Part shown: in pieces, positions 16,675 to 25,296 of the stretch
Position numbering within the stretch: position 1 is the stretch's first letter
Layout: every line of letters starts with the position of its first letter
Assembly (NCBI GenBank): GCA_030159235.1
Contig: BSBG01000002.1
Coordinates: forward strand, 496,001-560,000
Origin: Bacillus safensis
GTDB lineage: Bacteria > Bacillota > Bacilli > Bacillales > Bacillaceae
Length of the DNA stretch: 64,000 nucleotides
Reading direction: 5' to 3'
Position numbers and translations under genes: made by a program
The notes under the pieces: generated by a model
What the model was told of the DNA's origin: nothing
Seen by the model: only the letters and a program-made list of their open reading frames with translations
Database searches by the model: none

Positions 16675-18601
16675 TCAGCTCATCTTCCGTAACCTGAAGA
16701 AAAATTTGAAGAATTACTATTTATATGTGTTTGCTCTCGTGTTTAGTGTGGCGCTCTACTTTTCTTTTGTCACTTTGCAGTACTCACCAGCACTTGATGA
16801 TGTAAAAGGCTCCATTAAAGGCGGCGCTTCGATTAAAGCCGCTTCGGTTCTGCTCATTGCTATCGTCGGTATCTTCCTGCTATATGCGAATAGCATTTTT
16901 ATTAAGCGTAGAGGAAAAGAAATAGGTCTCTTACAGCTCATTGGTATGACGAAACAAAAAATTGCCAGACTGCTCAATGCTGAGAACTTTATCCTATACG
17001 TGACAGCTATGACTATTGGCATCATTGCCGGCTTTATCAGTTCAAAGCTGATGCTGATGGTGTTATTCAAAGTGACTGGCGTTAACGCCATTGCCAATCT
17101 GCATTTTTCAGCCATGGCCCTTCTGCAAACACTCATTGTCTTTTTCATTATCTATGGATTGATTATGCTGAGAAATAGACGTTTTATTAATAAACAGACG
17201 ATTTTATCCTTGTTTAGAACAACATCTTCGACAGAACAGCGTGTGAAAAAAATCTCTGTGTTTGAAATCATCATTGGGATATTCGGTATTGTCTTGATCA
17301 GCTCAGGCTATTATATTTCTTCTCAGCTTTTTACTGGCTCATATACGTCCATGCTTGAGTTACTTTTAGCCATGATTTATATTCTAGCCTCTGTTATCAT
17401 CGGTACCTTTCTTTTTTACAAAGGCTCTGTTTCTTTCATTGCCAATATCGTACGTAAAAGAAAAAATGGCTATCTCGCCATTCATGAAGTATTGTCTTTG
17501 TCATCCATTATGTTCCGGCTAAAATCAAATGCACTGCTTTTAACGATTATTACAACCGTATCTGCACTTGCCATCGGTTTGCTGGCTCTTAGCTACATTT
17601 CCTATTACTCAGCAGAAAAAACCGCTGAGCAGCAAATTCCAGCTCATTTCGTCATGGGCTCAGAAAAAGAAGCAGCCACCTTCACTCGTGCACTTTCTGA
17701 CAAACATATTGCTTATGATCAAAAGCAGGTCAAAGTGATTCAAGCGAAATTTGATGCAAAAAAAATCATGGATTCAGAGTTGAAAAATATGAAGAATGAT
17801 CCAGGCGTATTGACACTGCCTGTGATCAGTGAGAAAAACGCACCAAATCTTCGTGTGGAGAACAACGAAGTTATTTTAAGCGGCTACAGTGATCTATTAA
17901 AGAAATTCATGCCGATTCAAAGCTCAGGTGATGTGAAGCTTCTCATTAAGAAACCGCTTGATTTGACAGTCATTGATATGAAGAAAGATTATCTCGTTTC
18001 TTATAACTTCACTTTTGGCGGTCTGCCTGTTGCCGTTGTGAGTCAAAATGTTTTTGAGCAACTCGACCAACAGAAAGATCCAAAGCTGCAGCTTGAGAAT
18101 AGCCAATATAACGCAGTCAATATAAAAGATGATAAAAATCTTGAACAAGCAAATAGCGTGTTTACATCTTTAAAACTAGGTGACAATAGCATGTCTCAAT
18201 TAGCTTCAGCTCAGCAGCAAAAGCAAACAATAGGACTGATGATGTTTGTGGTCGGATTTTTAGGTCTCAGCTTCCTAGTCACATCAGGCTGTATTTTATA
18301 CTTCAAACAAATGAATGAAAGTGAAGAAGAGCAAAGCTCTTACACGATCTTACGTAAGCTTGGTTTTACTGAGAAGGATCTATTAAAAGGCATTCGGCTC
18401 AAACAGCTGTTTAATTTTGGGATTCCGCTTATCATCGGATTGCTGCACAGCTACTTTGCTGTACAATCAGGCTGGTTTTTATTCGGCGGTGAATTGTGGA
18501 CTCCAATGCTCATCGTCATGTCGATTTACACTATCTTATATTCTGTCTTCGGATTCCTGTCTGTCCAATATTATAAAAAGGTCATTAAAGAATCATTGTA
18601 A
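16664..18601 (+). CDS. bceB: ABC transporter permease BceB (FtsX fold)
   Basis: A 645-residue permease with the Bce-type layout: an FtsX-like four-helix unit (residues about 15-170), middle helices at about 200-320, a large extracellular region (about 325-520) that binds peptide and kinase, then three C-terminal helices. Motifs include [21 protein letters not shown]. It should form a complex with BceA and BceS. A terminator follows directly. Confidence 0.94.
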   Translation: MNINQLIFRNLKKNLKNYYLYVFALVFSVALYFSFVTLQYSPALDDVKGSIKGGASIKAASVLLIAIVGIFLLYANSIFIKRRGKEIGLLQLIGMTKQKIARLLNAENFILYVTAMTIGIIAGFISSKLMLMVLFKVTGVNAIANLHFSAMALLQTLIVFFIIYGLIMLRNRRFINKQTILSLFRTTSSTEQRVKKISVFEIIIGIFGIVLISSGYYISSQLFTGSYTSMLELLLAMIYILASVIIGTFLFYKGSVSFIANIVRKRKNGYLAIHEVLSLSSIMFRLKSNALLLTIITTVSALAIGLLALSYISYYSAEKTAEQQIPAHFVMGSEKEAATFTRALSDKHIAYDQKQVKVIQAKFDAKKIMDSELKNMKNDPGVLTLPVISEKNAPNLRVENNEVILSGYSDLLKKFMPIQSSGDVKLLIKKPLDLTVIDMKKDYLVSYNFTFGGLPVAVVSQNVFEQLDQQKDPKLQLENSQYNAVNIKDDKNLEQANSVFTSLKLGDNSMSQLASAQQQKQTIGLMMFVVGFLGLSFLVTSGCILYFKQMNESEEEQSSYTILRKLGFTEKDLLKGIRLKQLFNFGIPLIIGLLHSYFAVQSGWFLFGGELWTPMLIVMSIYTILYSVFGFLSVQYYKKVIKESL

Positions 18602-18607
18602 TGAATT

Positions 18608-18640
18608 CCCCATAGGCAGCTGCCTATGGGGTTATTTTAT
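18608..18640 (+). terminator. Terminator after bceB
   Basis: CCCATAGGCA-GC-TGCCTATGGG stem followed by GTTATTTTATTT; it also closes the convergent amidohydrolase gene. Confidence 0.85.
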
Positions 18641-19993
18641 TTACGAAGGTGTCGATTCAAACTTGTGGGATAAAATATGGTCTCTTGCCGCATAAGCTTT
18701 TCGTTTGACCTCTTCAAGGTTCACACCGACAAGCTTCCCGTTCTGTTTCACTGCTTTTCCAGCCACATAAACAGAATCAACATTGGAAGGATGTGCTGTT
18801 TGAACAACCGCTCCAGCTGGATCTGTCACTGGAAGAAGATTCATGCTTGTCCGATCGATCAAAATGAAATCAGCTTCCTTTCCAGGTGTAAGCGACCCAA
18901 TTTTATGATCAAGCTGTAATGCACGAGCCCCGTTGATCGTCGCAGCCTCAAGCATTTGATGAGCAGATAGCCCAAGTTCAGGTCCCGGCATGATCCCATC
19001 CATCAACAACGATTGATTTTGGATCGCGCGCTCTGCCTGAAGCCCGAATTTCATTTGAGCAAACAAATCTCCTCCTGTCGCTGTCACTACGTCTACACCG
19101 AGCGTTGGAAGAACTCCTTGCTCAATCGCAAGTCCTGTGACCGGATAACCGTGCCCCATCATCATTTCAATTTCAGGTGTAATGGAAATCGAGCTTCCGC
19201 TGTCTGCCAGCATCTTCATTTGATCCGCATCAATGGCATTGATATGCACCATATTCAAATCCGGTCCGAGTAACCCGGCTTTGTGAAGCCGCTCAATCGA
19301 CCGATCCACCGCTCCCCAATTCCCAAAGCCGATGTGCATACTGCATAGAGCATCTAGAGACCGGGCTGTTTCGATTTCAAATACCGACGTTTCCCATGAG
19401 GAAAACTCTGGGCCACGAATCGCAAGTCCCATCGTCAAAAGCTGATCTGATGATTGAAAATGCGCTTTTTTCACACGTGCTGCATCCTCCATATTGGTGA
19501 GCGTACTCTCCCGATCCCAATACTCAGCATCTCCAGAGGAGCCAAAAGCAAAAACAGCTCGAATGCCCGCATCTTTTAATCCTCCAATGAGCTCTTCTGT
19601 ATGATCCATTGAATTAATCATCGTCCAATCTAAAAACGTCGTCACACCTGCATCTAACGCCTCTAATGCCCCTAAATAATTGGCAATTCGATCGTCGGAT
19701 GGCCGTCTCATCGCGCCATAGTTGCCATAATATATTTTGCTCAAATATGTCTGCAAAGACCAATCTGTTCCTATGCCCCGGATGACAGACTGCCACACAT
19801 GCCGATGTGTATCCACAAGTCCTGGCATGATCACCATATCAGCTGCATCAACGATATCAGCATCACTTGCTTCAATTGAAGGCCCGACTTCTAAAATGTG
19901 TGCCCCTTCAATTAGTAAGTCTCCCTTTTCCAGAAAACCTAAAGATGGATCAAGTGTTAAAAGAGCTGCATTTTTAAACAATGTTTTCTTCAT
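18641..19993 (-). CDS. Amidohydrolase (ATZ/TRZ-like) family protein
   Basis: A 450-residue metal-dependent hydrolase of the cytosine deaminase/atrazine chlorohydrolase-like family. The first metal motif is DTHRHVWQ (about 61-68), further ligands MHIGFGN and VHIN, and the metal aspartate in LGVDVVTATGGD. The C-terminal beta domain ends with SLTPGKEADFILID and NVDSVYVAGKAV. The usual HxxE catalytic glutamate after the third histidine is replaced by HIGF, so the chemistry is uncertain. ATG follows AAAAGGGGG. It lies 95 bases after the oxidoreductase gene on the same strand, a possible operon. Substrate not predictable. Confidence 0.85.
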   Translation of the reverse strand: MKKTLFKNAALLTLDPSLGFLEKGDLLIEGAHILEVGPSIEASDADIVDAADMVIMPGLVDTHRHVWQSVIRGIGTDWSLQTYLSKIYYGNYGAMRRPSDDRIANYLGALEALDAGVTTFLDWTMINSMDHTEELIGGLKDAGIRAVFAFGSSGDAEYWDRESTLTNMEDAARVKKAHFQSSDQLLTMGLAIRGPEFSSWETSVFEIETARSLDALCSMHIGFGNWGAVDRSIERLHKAGLLGPDLNMVHINAIDADQMKMLADSGSSISITPEIEMMMGHGYPVTGLAIEQGVLPTLGVDVVTATGGDLFAQMKFGLQAERAIQNQSLLMDGIMPGPELGLSAHQMLEAATINGARALQLDHKIGSLTPGKEADFILIDRTSMNLLPVTDPAGAVVQTAHPSNVDSVYVAGKAVKQNGKLVGVNLEEVKRKAYAARDHILSHKFESTPS

Positions 19994-20010
19994 CCATATC
20001 CCCCTTTTCT

Positions 20011-20048
20011 AATGACGAGGATGAGTGATCTCCACCCTCATTGTCATT
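20011..20048 (-). terminator. Stem-loop between oxidoreductase and amidohydrolase genes
   Basis: AATGAC..ATGAG pairs with CTCAT..GTCATT. No T tract, so it is a possible processing or attenuation hairpin, not a clear terminator. Confidence 0.35.
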
Positions 20049-20088
20049 TTAGAACAGAACAGGATCAAATTAGAAGAAAAGTGACTTA

Positions 20089-20673
20089 TCAGCTGATGTT
20101 TTTGAAATAGTTGTATATGCGTTTTAATTTGACGTCATGTTTCCCTTTTGGACTTTCCATCATGCCAAACTCAAAGAACTTCACAGGTTTGATCCCGACA
20201 TATTGTAAAAGGGCTCTTTTCATTAACATCTTGTGCGCATTTTGTAAAAAGAACAAAGGATAGTTGGTCGGTCCTTGCATCGTCGATACACAAACAGCGC
20301 TTTTTCCTTTTAATAAACCTTCTGGAAGCAACCCGCCTGTTTGACGATAGGCAAAATTCGCAGCAAACATGCGATCAATAAAGCCAAGCAGCATGGCTGG
20401 CGGCCGCCCCCACCAAATTGGATAAACAAACACGATTTTATCCGCCCATTTGATCTTCTCCTGATACTCGCGAATATCAGGGTCTTTATGCATATCACGC
20501 CTTCTTTTCTCTTCATTAAAAACGAGGACAGGATCAAATTTTTCTTGATATAAATCAATGATTTTCACTTCTTGAACGATTGGATTTTCTTCACTGCCTC
20601 TGACAATTTCTTTGAAAAAAGCACCATTCAGACTATTGTGATGAGGATGAGTATAAATAATGAGGACATTCAT
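20089..20673 (-). CDS. NAD(P)H oxidoreductase, flavodoxin-like fold (MdaB/KefF type)
   Basis: A 194-residue FMN-dependent quinone-reductase-like protein. N-terminal MNVLIIYTHPHHNSLNGAF is the FMN phosphate-binding loop; FVYPIWWGRPPAMLLGFIDRMF (about 83-104) is the typical active-site strand and loop. Such enzymes give two-electron reduction of quinones or nitro compounds. It is divergent from a MarR regulator with palindromic sites between, suggesting induction by quinone or electrophile stress; this is inferred. Ribosome site AGGAG before the ATG. Confidence 0.9.
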   Translation of the reverse strand: MNVLIIYTHPHHNSLNGAFFKEIVRGSEENPIVQEVKIIDLYQEKFDPVLVFNEEKRRRDMHKDPDIREYQEKIKWADKIVFVYPIWWGRPPAMLLGFIDRMFAANFAYRQTGGLLPEGLLKGKSAVCVSTMQGPTNYPLFFLQNAHKMLMKRALLQYVGIKPVKFFEFGMMESPKGKHDVKLKRIYNYFKNIS

Positions 20674-20689
20674 GTTTTTTCTCCTTTAG

Positions 20690-20703
20690 TTATCATTTGA
20701 TAA
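20690..20703. promoter_or_regulatory. MarR operator, copy 1
   Basis: TTATCATTTGATAA, arms TTATCA/TGATAA around two bases, 17 bases upstream of the oxidoreductase start. Confidence 0.6.
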
Positions 20704-20729
20704 TCAAACAATACACCCTACGTACTTTG

Positions 20730-20743
20730 TTGTCAAATGATAA
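20730..20743. promoter_or_regulatory. MarR operator, copy 2
   Basis: TTGTCAAATGATAA, one base from a perfect copy of the same palindrome. The site repeats 40 bases from copy 1; a further TTGATAA half-site lies near 20751. Confidence 0.55.
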
Positions 20744-20790
20744 TTGTTTTTTGATAATAAATTTGATATATTACATAAGAGGTGATCAAC

Positions 20791-21222
20791 ATGCAACATC
20801 CACATTTCTTCAACGAATTCGTAGCATTTGCTTCTTCTTTTTCAGAGTTAAAACACGATTTGATGAGCAAAGTCAAACCATCAGAATTAACACCCTTACA
20901 ATATTTGATTTTAGAGCAGCTAGCGGTCAGCGAACCGCTTACCCCTAGTGAAATCGCAGACTGTCAGCATATGTCTCTTCCAAATGTCAGCAGAGAACTA
21001 AAAAAGCTGCACGAAAAACAATTCATTGATAGAGAAGAAGACCTTGATGACAAACGAAAGCATGTCATTATGCTTTCTGACAAAGGTCGTGCCTGTATGA
21101 ACGAAGCATTCCAGCATATCGAAAGGATGATCATAGACAGCCTATCTCCCTCAGATATAGAACAAATGGATGACATCGTACAAGCTCTCCGGCTATTAAA
21201 TCAAACGATCTTTAAAAAATGA
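20791..21222 (+). CDS. MarR-family transcriptional regulator
   Basis: A 143-residue winged-helix repressor. Recognition region SEIADCQHMSLPNVSRELKKLHEKQFIDREED (about 53-84), then the wing DDKRKHVIMLSDKG. ATG 20791 with AGAGGTG is chosen; the GTG at 20782 is part of that ribosome site. It is divergent from the flavodoxin-like oxidoreductase, and two palindromes lie in the shared intergenic region, so it probably represses both genes. There is no conserved cysteine near the N-terminus of the OhrR type. Confidence 0.92.
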   Translation: MQHPHFFNEFVAFASSFSELKHDLMSKVKPSELTPLQYLILEQLAVSEPLTPSEIADCQHMSLPNVSRELKKLHEKQFIDREEDLDDKRKHVIMLSDKGRACMNEAFQHIERMIIDSLSPSDIEQMDDIVQALRLLNQTIFKK

Positions 21223-21235
21223 CCTAATGAAAAAA

Positions 21236-21256
21236 GCATGAGCGCTACGCTCATGC
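21236..21256. terminator. Bidirectional terminator
   Basis: Perfect 9-bp stem GCATGAGCG / CGCTCATGC with a 3-base loop. AAAAAA precedes it, so on the minus strand it ends in TTTTTT. It closes the small membrane gene and the marR gene. Confidence 0.85.
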
Positions 21257-21274
21257 AAAGGATTTTTTATCTTA

Positions 21275-21451
21275 TTAATGAAGGGATGCTAAAAGATACG
21301 TAATGAAACCAACAATTGGAATGATCGGGATCATGAATTTCAATGTTGTATTTGTATTCTTGTATAAATTCCATAGCAACACTGGCATACCAAATGTCAT
21401 CGTATCAAAAATAGCAAGAACCACTCCTTTGCGCTGTTCTTTATGAGGCAT
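21275..21451 (-). CDS. Small membrane protein, possible immunity protein
   Basis: A 58-residue protein with two hydrophobic segments (about 10-26 and 35-54: FMIPIIPIVGFITYLLA). ATG 21451 has GGAGG eight bases before it, so it is probably translated. It starts 16 bases after the end of the broken cysteine-rich peptide gene on the same strand and is closed by a terminator. No family recognised. Small two-helix proteins next to bacteriocin-like peptides often give immunity, which is inference only. Confidence 0.65.
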   Translation of the reverse strand: MPHKEQRKGVVLAIFDTMTFGMPVLLWNLYKNTNTTLKFMIPIIPIVGFITYLLASLH

Positions 21452-21467
21452 TCTGAAAACCTCCAAT

Positions 21468-21764
21468 TCACCAAACTCTTTTCACACAATAACCGGCTAT
21501 GCCTGCAGATATCCCTCCATTAATCGCTGCGCACGCTATACAACTAGCAGGTCCCGTCAAACAAACATAACAACAGGCACCTAACACCATTGAACGTAGT
21601 GGGGGAGTGTTTCTTTGCCTTTTTTATGAGTTTTTCCGCTAATTATCATTTTGTATCTTTTTAAAAGACACATTCTCCTTTATGGCAACAGCTTTTCCCA
21701 CAGGATATTGTCCACATAGAATTGATATGAACAACAAAACACAAAAAATACTCCTTGTCTTCAT
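21468..21764 (-). pseudogene. Broken secreted cysteine-rich (halocin C8-like?) peptide precursor
   Basis: A strong ribosome site (AAAGGAGG) precedes ATG 21764. The frame opens with a signal peptide (MKTRSIFCVLLFISILCG, cleavage near GKAVA) and stops after 41 residues at TAG 21639, then TAA 21624. Beyond these stops the same frame reads LPPLRSMVLGACCYVCLTGP and on to a tail rich in Cys, Gly and Ala, ending at TGA 21468. The cysteine spacing is C-C-x2-C-x6-C-x2-C-x14-C, recalling the halocin C8-like bacteriocin core. The +1 frame is open across the interrupted part, so two opposite small indels could explain the break. The tail's own ATG (21590) lacks a ribosome site. Family assignment is tentative. 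Confidence 0.55.
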
Positions 21765-21933
21765 CTTGTAGCCTCCTTTAGTGATTTTAATGAAAATCAT
21801 AACCTTTAAAGGAAATAATATAATGCATTTATTCACCAACAAAAACCACCCGTGATAATGTAGCATATATCCTATTCATTATCATTTCCTCTAGGCAATT
21901 GAATCTTCTCTTCATATCATGTCTTTACAGCAC

Positions 21934-21968
21934 AAAAAAGCGCTGGATGCTTCCATCCACACGCTTTT
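21934..21968 (-). terminator. Terminator after mbcS
   Basis: AAAAGCG-TGTGGATG / CATCCA-GCGCTTTTTT hairpin, minus-strand T6 tail. Confidence 0.8.
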
Positions 21969-21978
21969 CATTTATTCA

Positions 21979-23559
21979 TTATTTACCTTTTCGTGCAAGC
22001 TCTCTTTCTCTCAGCTCTACACGGCGAATTTTCGCTGACGGTGTTTTTGGCAGTTCGTCAATGAATTCGATTTCTCTTGGGTATTTGTAAGGTGCTGTTG
22101 TGTTTTTCACATGTGTTTGCAGCTCTTTGATCAGTTCATCACTTTGCGCAGTTCCCTCACGAAGGACGACATATGCTTTGACGATGGATCCTCTGATTTC
22201 ATCTGGGCTCGCCACAACCGCACATTCCTTCACTGCTGGATGCTTGATCAGCGCATCTTCTACTTCAAACGGTCCAATGGTATAGCCTGAGCTGACAATG
22301 ATATCATCTCTGCGGCTTTCAAACCAGAAGTACCCATCTTCGTCTTTTTTCGCACGGTCACCCGTAATAAAGTAATTCCCGCGGCGCTGCGCCTTTGTAC
22401 GCTCTTCATCTTTGTAATATTCCTTAAATAGAGCCGGTGTTTCGAGATGGACCGCAATGTCACCAATTTCTCCAGGAGCGCAGACGTTCCCGTCCTCATC
22501 AATGATGTCCACTTCATTGCCAGGGGTTGGTTTCCCCATACTGCCTGGTTTGATGTCCATTCCTTTTAGCACTCCTACGAGCAGTGTGCTTTCAGTTTGG
22601 CCATAACCATCTCGTACTTCTATATCGAAATGCTTTTTGAAGGTATCAATGACTTCACGGTTCAGCGGCTCTCCTGCTGAAACAGCACTATGCAGCTTCG
22701 GCAGCGCGTACTGGCTCAAATCATCTACTTTCGCCATAAAGCGATATTCTGTCGGTGTACAGCATAGGACATTGATTTCATTTTTTTGAAGCAGCTCTAA
22801 GTATGTATTTGGATTGAATTTGCCTCCATATACAAAGCCTTCCGCTCCACTTCCTAACACAGATAAGAGAGGACTCCACACCCATTTTTGCCAGCCTGGT
22901 CCTGCTGTCGCCCACACTTTATCTCCTTCATTAATGGAAAGCCATGCTTTGGCAGCTGTACGTAAATGTGCATACGCCCATCCATGTGTATGAACAACCC
23001 CTTTAGGGTTACCTGTTGTACCTGATGTATAGGATAAAAACGCCATGTCTGTGCGCTTCGTATCTGCCAACTCAAGTTCGTTTGATTGCTCTTCCTTTTG
23101 CGCTAGAATGTTTGTCCAGCCATGATCGTTTTCACCGATTGAGAATGTTTTAAAATCGTTTGGCTGTTTGGTTCCGTCGAACGATTGAACGAATGAAGAA
23201 TAAACGATCGCTCCCTTTGCTTCAGCGTGTTCAATTCGGTAATCTAAATCTTTCGCACGCAGCATTTCCGAACAAGGAATGACAACCATTCCTGTTTTCA
23301 AAATCGCTAAATAAATGCTGTATGCCTCTAGCATGCGCGGCACCATCACAATGATTTTATCGCCTTTTTTAAAGCCTGCATTTAATAAAACATGTCCAAT
23401 TTTATTTGCCTCTTCCACTAAGGCTGCATATGTCACATGCGCTTCGTGGCCATTTCCATCCTGCCAGTGCAGGGCCATTTTCTCCTTGTCATGACTGAAC
23501 GCTTCAATCTCACTGACTAAGTTATATTGTTCTGGTGCAATTAAGTCTTCTCTTTTCAT
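21979..23559 (-). CDS. mbcS: Acyl-CoA synthetase (methylbutyryl-CoA synthetase type, YtcI)
   Basis: An AMP-forming acyl-CoA ligase of 526 residues: P-loop-like SYTSGTTGNPKG (about 170-181), adenylate motif DGYGQTEST, hinge GDRAKKDEDGYFWFESRRDD and the acetylatable lysine in TPSAKIRRVEL. B. subtilis MbcS activates branched short-chain acids such as isobutyrate and 2-methylbutyrate for branched fatty acid synthesis. ATG 23559 has AAAGGAG; the frame open to 23628 has no better site. In B. subtilis it directly follows ppnKB; here 15.6 kb of other genes intervene. Confidence 0.92.
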   Translation of the reverse strand: MKREDLIAPEQYNLVSEIEAFSHDKEKMALHWQDGNGHEAHVTYAALVEEANKIGHVLLNAGFKKGDKIIVMVPRMLEAYSIYLAILKTGMVVIPCSEMLRAKDLDYRIEHAEAKGAIVYSSFVQSFDGTKQPNDFKTFSIGENDHGWTNILAQKEEQSNELELADTKRTDMAFLSYTSGTTGNPKGVVHTHGWAYAHLRTAAKAWLSINEGDKVWATAGPGWQKWVWSPLLSVLGSGAEGFVYGGKFNPNTYLELLQKNEINVLCCTPTEYRFMAKVDDLSQYALPKLHSAVSAGEPLNREVIDTFKKHFDIEVRDGYGQTESTLLVGVLKGMDIKPGSMGKPTPGNEVDIIDEDGNVCAPGEIGDIAVHLETPALFKEYYKDEERTKAQRRGNYFITGDRAKKDEDGYFWFESRRDDIIVSSGYTIGPFEVEDALIKHPAVKECAVVASPDEIRGSIVKAYVVLREGTAQSDELIKELQTHVKNTTAPYKYPREIEFIDELPKTPSAKIRRVELRERELARKGK

Positions 23560-23737
23560 GGTACAGCTCCTTTTAGCCTCTTTCTTATGAAACGAAACAT
23601 GTTTCAATTTACCTATTCTAACACTCATAACTGAAAAATGCTTGAATTAGGACCTACTCCTAGTATTATGCCATAATTTTTTCGATCCGTCTTGTTTTTT
23701 AAAAATATTCTAACTATTTATAAGTGCAAAAAGAAAA

Positions 23738-23757
23738 GAGCGGGAATAATCCCGCTC
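23738..23757 (-). terminator. Terminator after sspA
   Basis: GAGCGGGA / TCCCGCTC perfect stem, loop of four, then TTTTCTTTTT on the minus strand. Confidence 0.85.
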
Positions 23758-23785
23758 ATAAGCCATAGCTTTTTAATTGTGTGTC

Positions 23786-23998
23786 TTAGAAAGATCCGCC
23801 ACCCATATGTTGCTGAGCGTAAGATACAAGACGCTTAGTGATTTCTCCACCAACTGATCCGTTAGCGCGAGATGTTGTTTCTGCACCAAGGTTTACACCA
23901 AATTCAGAAGCGATTTCGTACTTCATTTGGTCGATTGCTTGTGCAGCGCCTGGTACTAGTAATTGGTTAGAACTGCTTTGTCTGTTTTGTTGAGCCAT
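23786..23998 (-). CDS. sspA: Alpha/beta-type small acid-soluble spore protein
   Basis: A 70-residue SASP that coats and protects spore DNA. The GPR protease site is [10 protein letters not shown] (about 27-36), and the second conserved block is [17 protein letters not shown] (about 48-64). Strong ribosome site AAGGAGGTG. A sigma-G-type promoter lies upstream. Position between thiI and mbcS matches sspA of B. subtilis. Confidence 0.96.
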   Translation of the reverse strand: MAQQNRQSSSNQLLVPGAAQAIDQMKYEIASEFGVNLGAETTSRANGSVGGEITKRLVSYAQQHMGGGSF

Positions 23999-24021
23999 GT
24001 GTTCTCACCTCCTTGTGAATA

Positions 24022-24051
24022 TAGAATGTGTAGAAACACATGACTTCATGC
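24022..24051 (-). promoter_or_regulatory. Sigma-G promoter of sspA
   Basis: Minus strand GCATG (24047-24051), 18 bases, CATTCTA (24022-24028), fitting the forespore pattern GHATR-N18-CATHHTA. Confidence 0.7.
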
Positions 24052-24086
24052 GATTGATTTTATGGTAATTATTATGAAATTTTTAT

Positions 24087-25292
24087 TTAGAATAAATCAG
24101 CGAATTCGTCTGCCGCTTTCTTTTCATTTGTCACGATGATTGTTTCCATTAGCTCCACTGCCTCGTCCAGCATCGGCTCGAAATCAGCAAAGCTTTCGTA
24201 GCGTTCTACTTTCTCAAGCTTTGGTTTTGTTTTAGGGGACGGCGGCGTAAAGATCGTACAGCAATCCTCGAAAGGCTGAATACTTGTATCATACGTGCCA
24301 ATTCGTCTCGCTTCATCAATAATGTCATTTTTATCAACAGCAATGAGCGGGCGAATGATTGGTGTATTGGTTACATGGTTAATGGCATACATGCTTTCAA
24401 GTGTCTGACTTGCGACTTGACCAAGGCTTTCACCGGTAACAATGGCTAAAGCATCACGCTTCTCTCTTATTTTGTCAGCTATTTTCAGCATCATTCTTCT
24501 TGTTGATGTCATTGTATAGTTTTCAGGTACTTGTTTTTGAATCAGCTCTTGAATTTTCGTAAAAGGGACGATGTGCAGCTTCACTTCGCCTCCATATGCT
24601 GCCAGGCATTCTGCAAGATCAATGACCTTTTGCTTAGCACGTTCACTTGTATACGGCGGACTAAAGAAATGCACAGCTTCAATTTGAATTCCGCGTTTCA
24701 TCGCTTGATAGCCGGCAACTGGACTGTCAAAGCCGCCTGAAAGCATGAGCATCGCTCTTCCGCTTGAACCAACCGGCAGGCCGCCTGCACCTTTGACATC
24801 TTTAAAGGTAATGTACGTCGCGTTCTCTCTGATTTCAATGCGTAAATGCACATCCGGCTGTTTCACATTGACCGTTAAGTTTTCCGTATTCCTTAGAACA
24901 TGTCCGCCAATTTCGCGGTTCATTTCATTGGAATCAAGTTCAAATTGTTTATAAGAGCGTTTCGTGGAGACTTTAAATGTATTTCCTTGTTCATACACTT
25001 CTTGAATCGCTGTTAGTGCCGCATCTTTAATTGCATCTAGATTCGTCTCACATTTTACTGCCAGGCTAAAGCTTTGAATGCCAAATACACTTTTAAGCTG
25101 TTCTGAAATCGGTTCAGGGTCTTCTCCATTCAGCATAATCGTGATGCGGTCTCTATCAGAAGCATACTTTAATGCTTCAAAATCCTTCAAAACAAACCGG
25201 ATATGCTGTCTTAGCTTTTCAATGAATTTTTTTCTATTCTTCCCTTTTGTTGAGATCTCACCAAAACGGACTAAAATATGATCATATTTCAT
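24087..25292 (-). CDS. thiI: tRNA 4-thiouridine synthase ThiI
   Basis: Transfers sulfur to U8 of tRNA. N-terminal ferredoxin-like and THUMP domains (about 60-165) bind tRNA; the PP-loop pyrophosphatase motif SGGFDS (185-190) activates uridine. There is no C-terminal rhodanese domain, as usual in Bacillus, so sulfur comes directly from the partner desulfurase NifZ encoded 4 bases upstream. 401 residues, full length. Confidence 0.97.
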   Translation of the reverse strand: MKYDHILVRFGEISTKGKNRKKFIEKLRQHIRFVLKDFEALKYASDRDRITIMLNGEDPEPISEQLKSVFGIQSFSLAVKCETNLDAIKDAALTAIQEVYEQGNTFKVSTKRSYKQFELDSNEMNREIGGHVLRNTENLTVNVKQPDVHLRIEIRENATYITFKDVKGAGGLPVGSSGRAMLMLSGGFDSPVAGYQAMKRGIQIEAVHFFSPPYTSERAKQKVIDLAECLAAYGGEVKLHIVPFTKIQELIQKQVPENYTMTSTRRMMLKIADKIREKRDALAIVTGESLGQVASQTLESMYAINHVTNTPIIRPLIAVDKNDIIDEARRIGTYDTSIQPFEDCCTIFTPPSPKTKPKLEKVERYESFADFEPMLDEAVELMETIIVTNEKKAADEFADLF

Positions 25293-25296
25293 GCTG

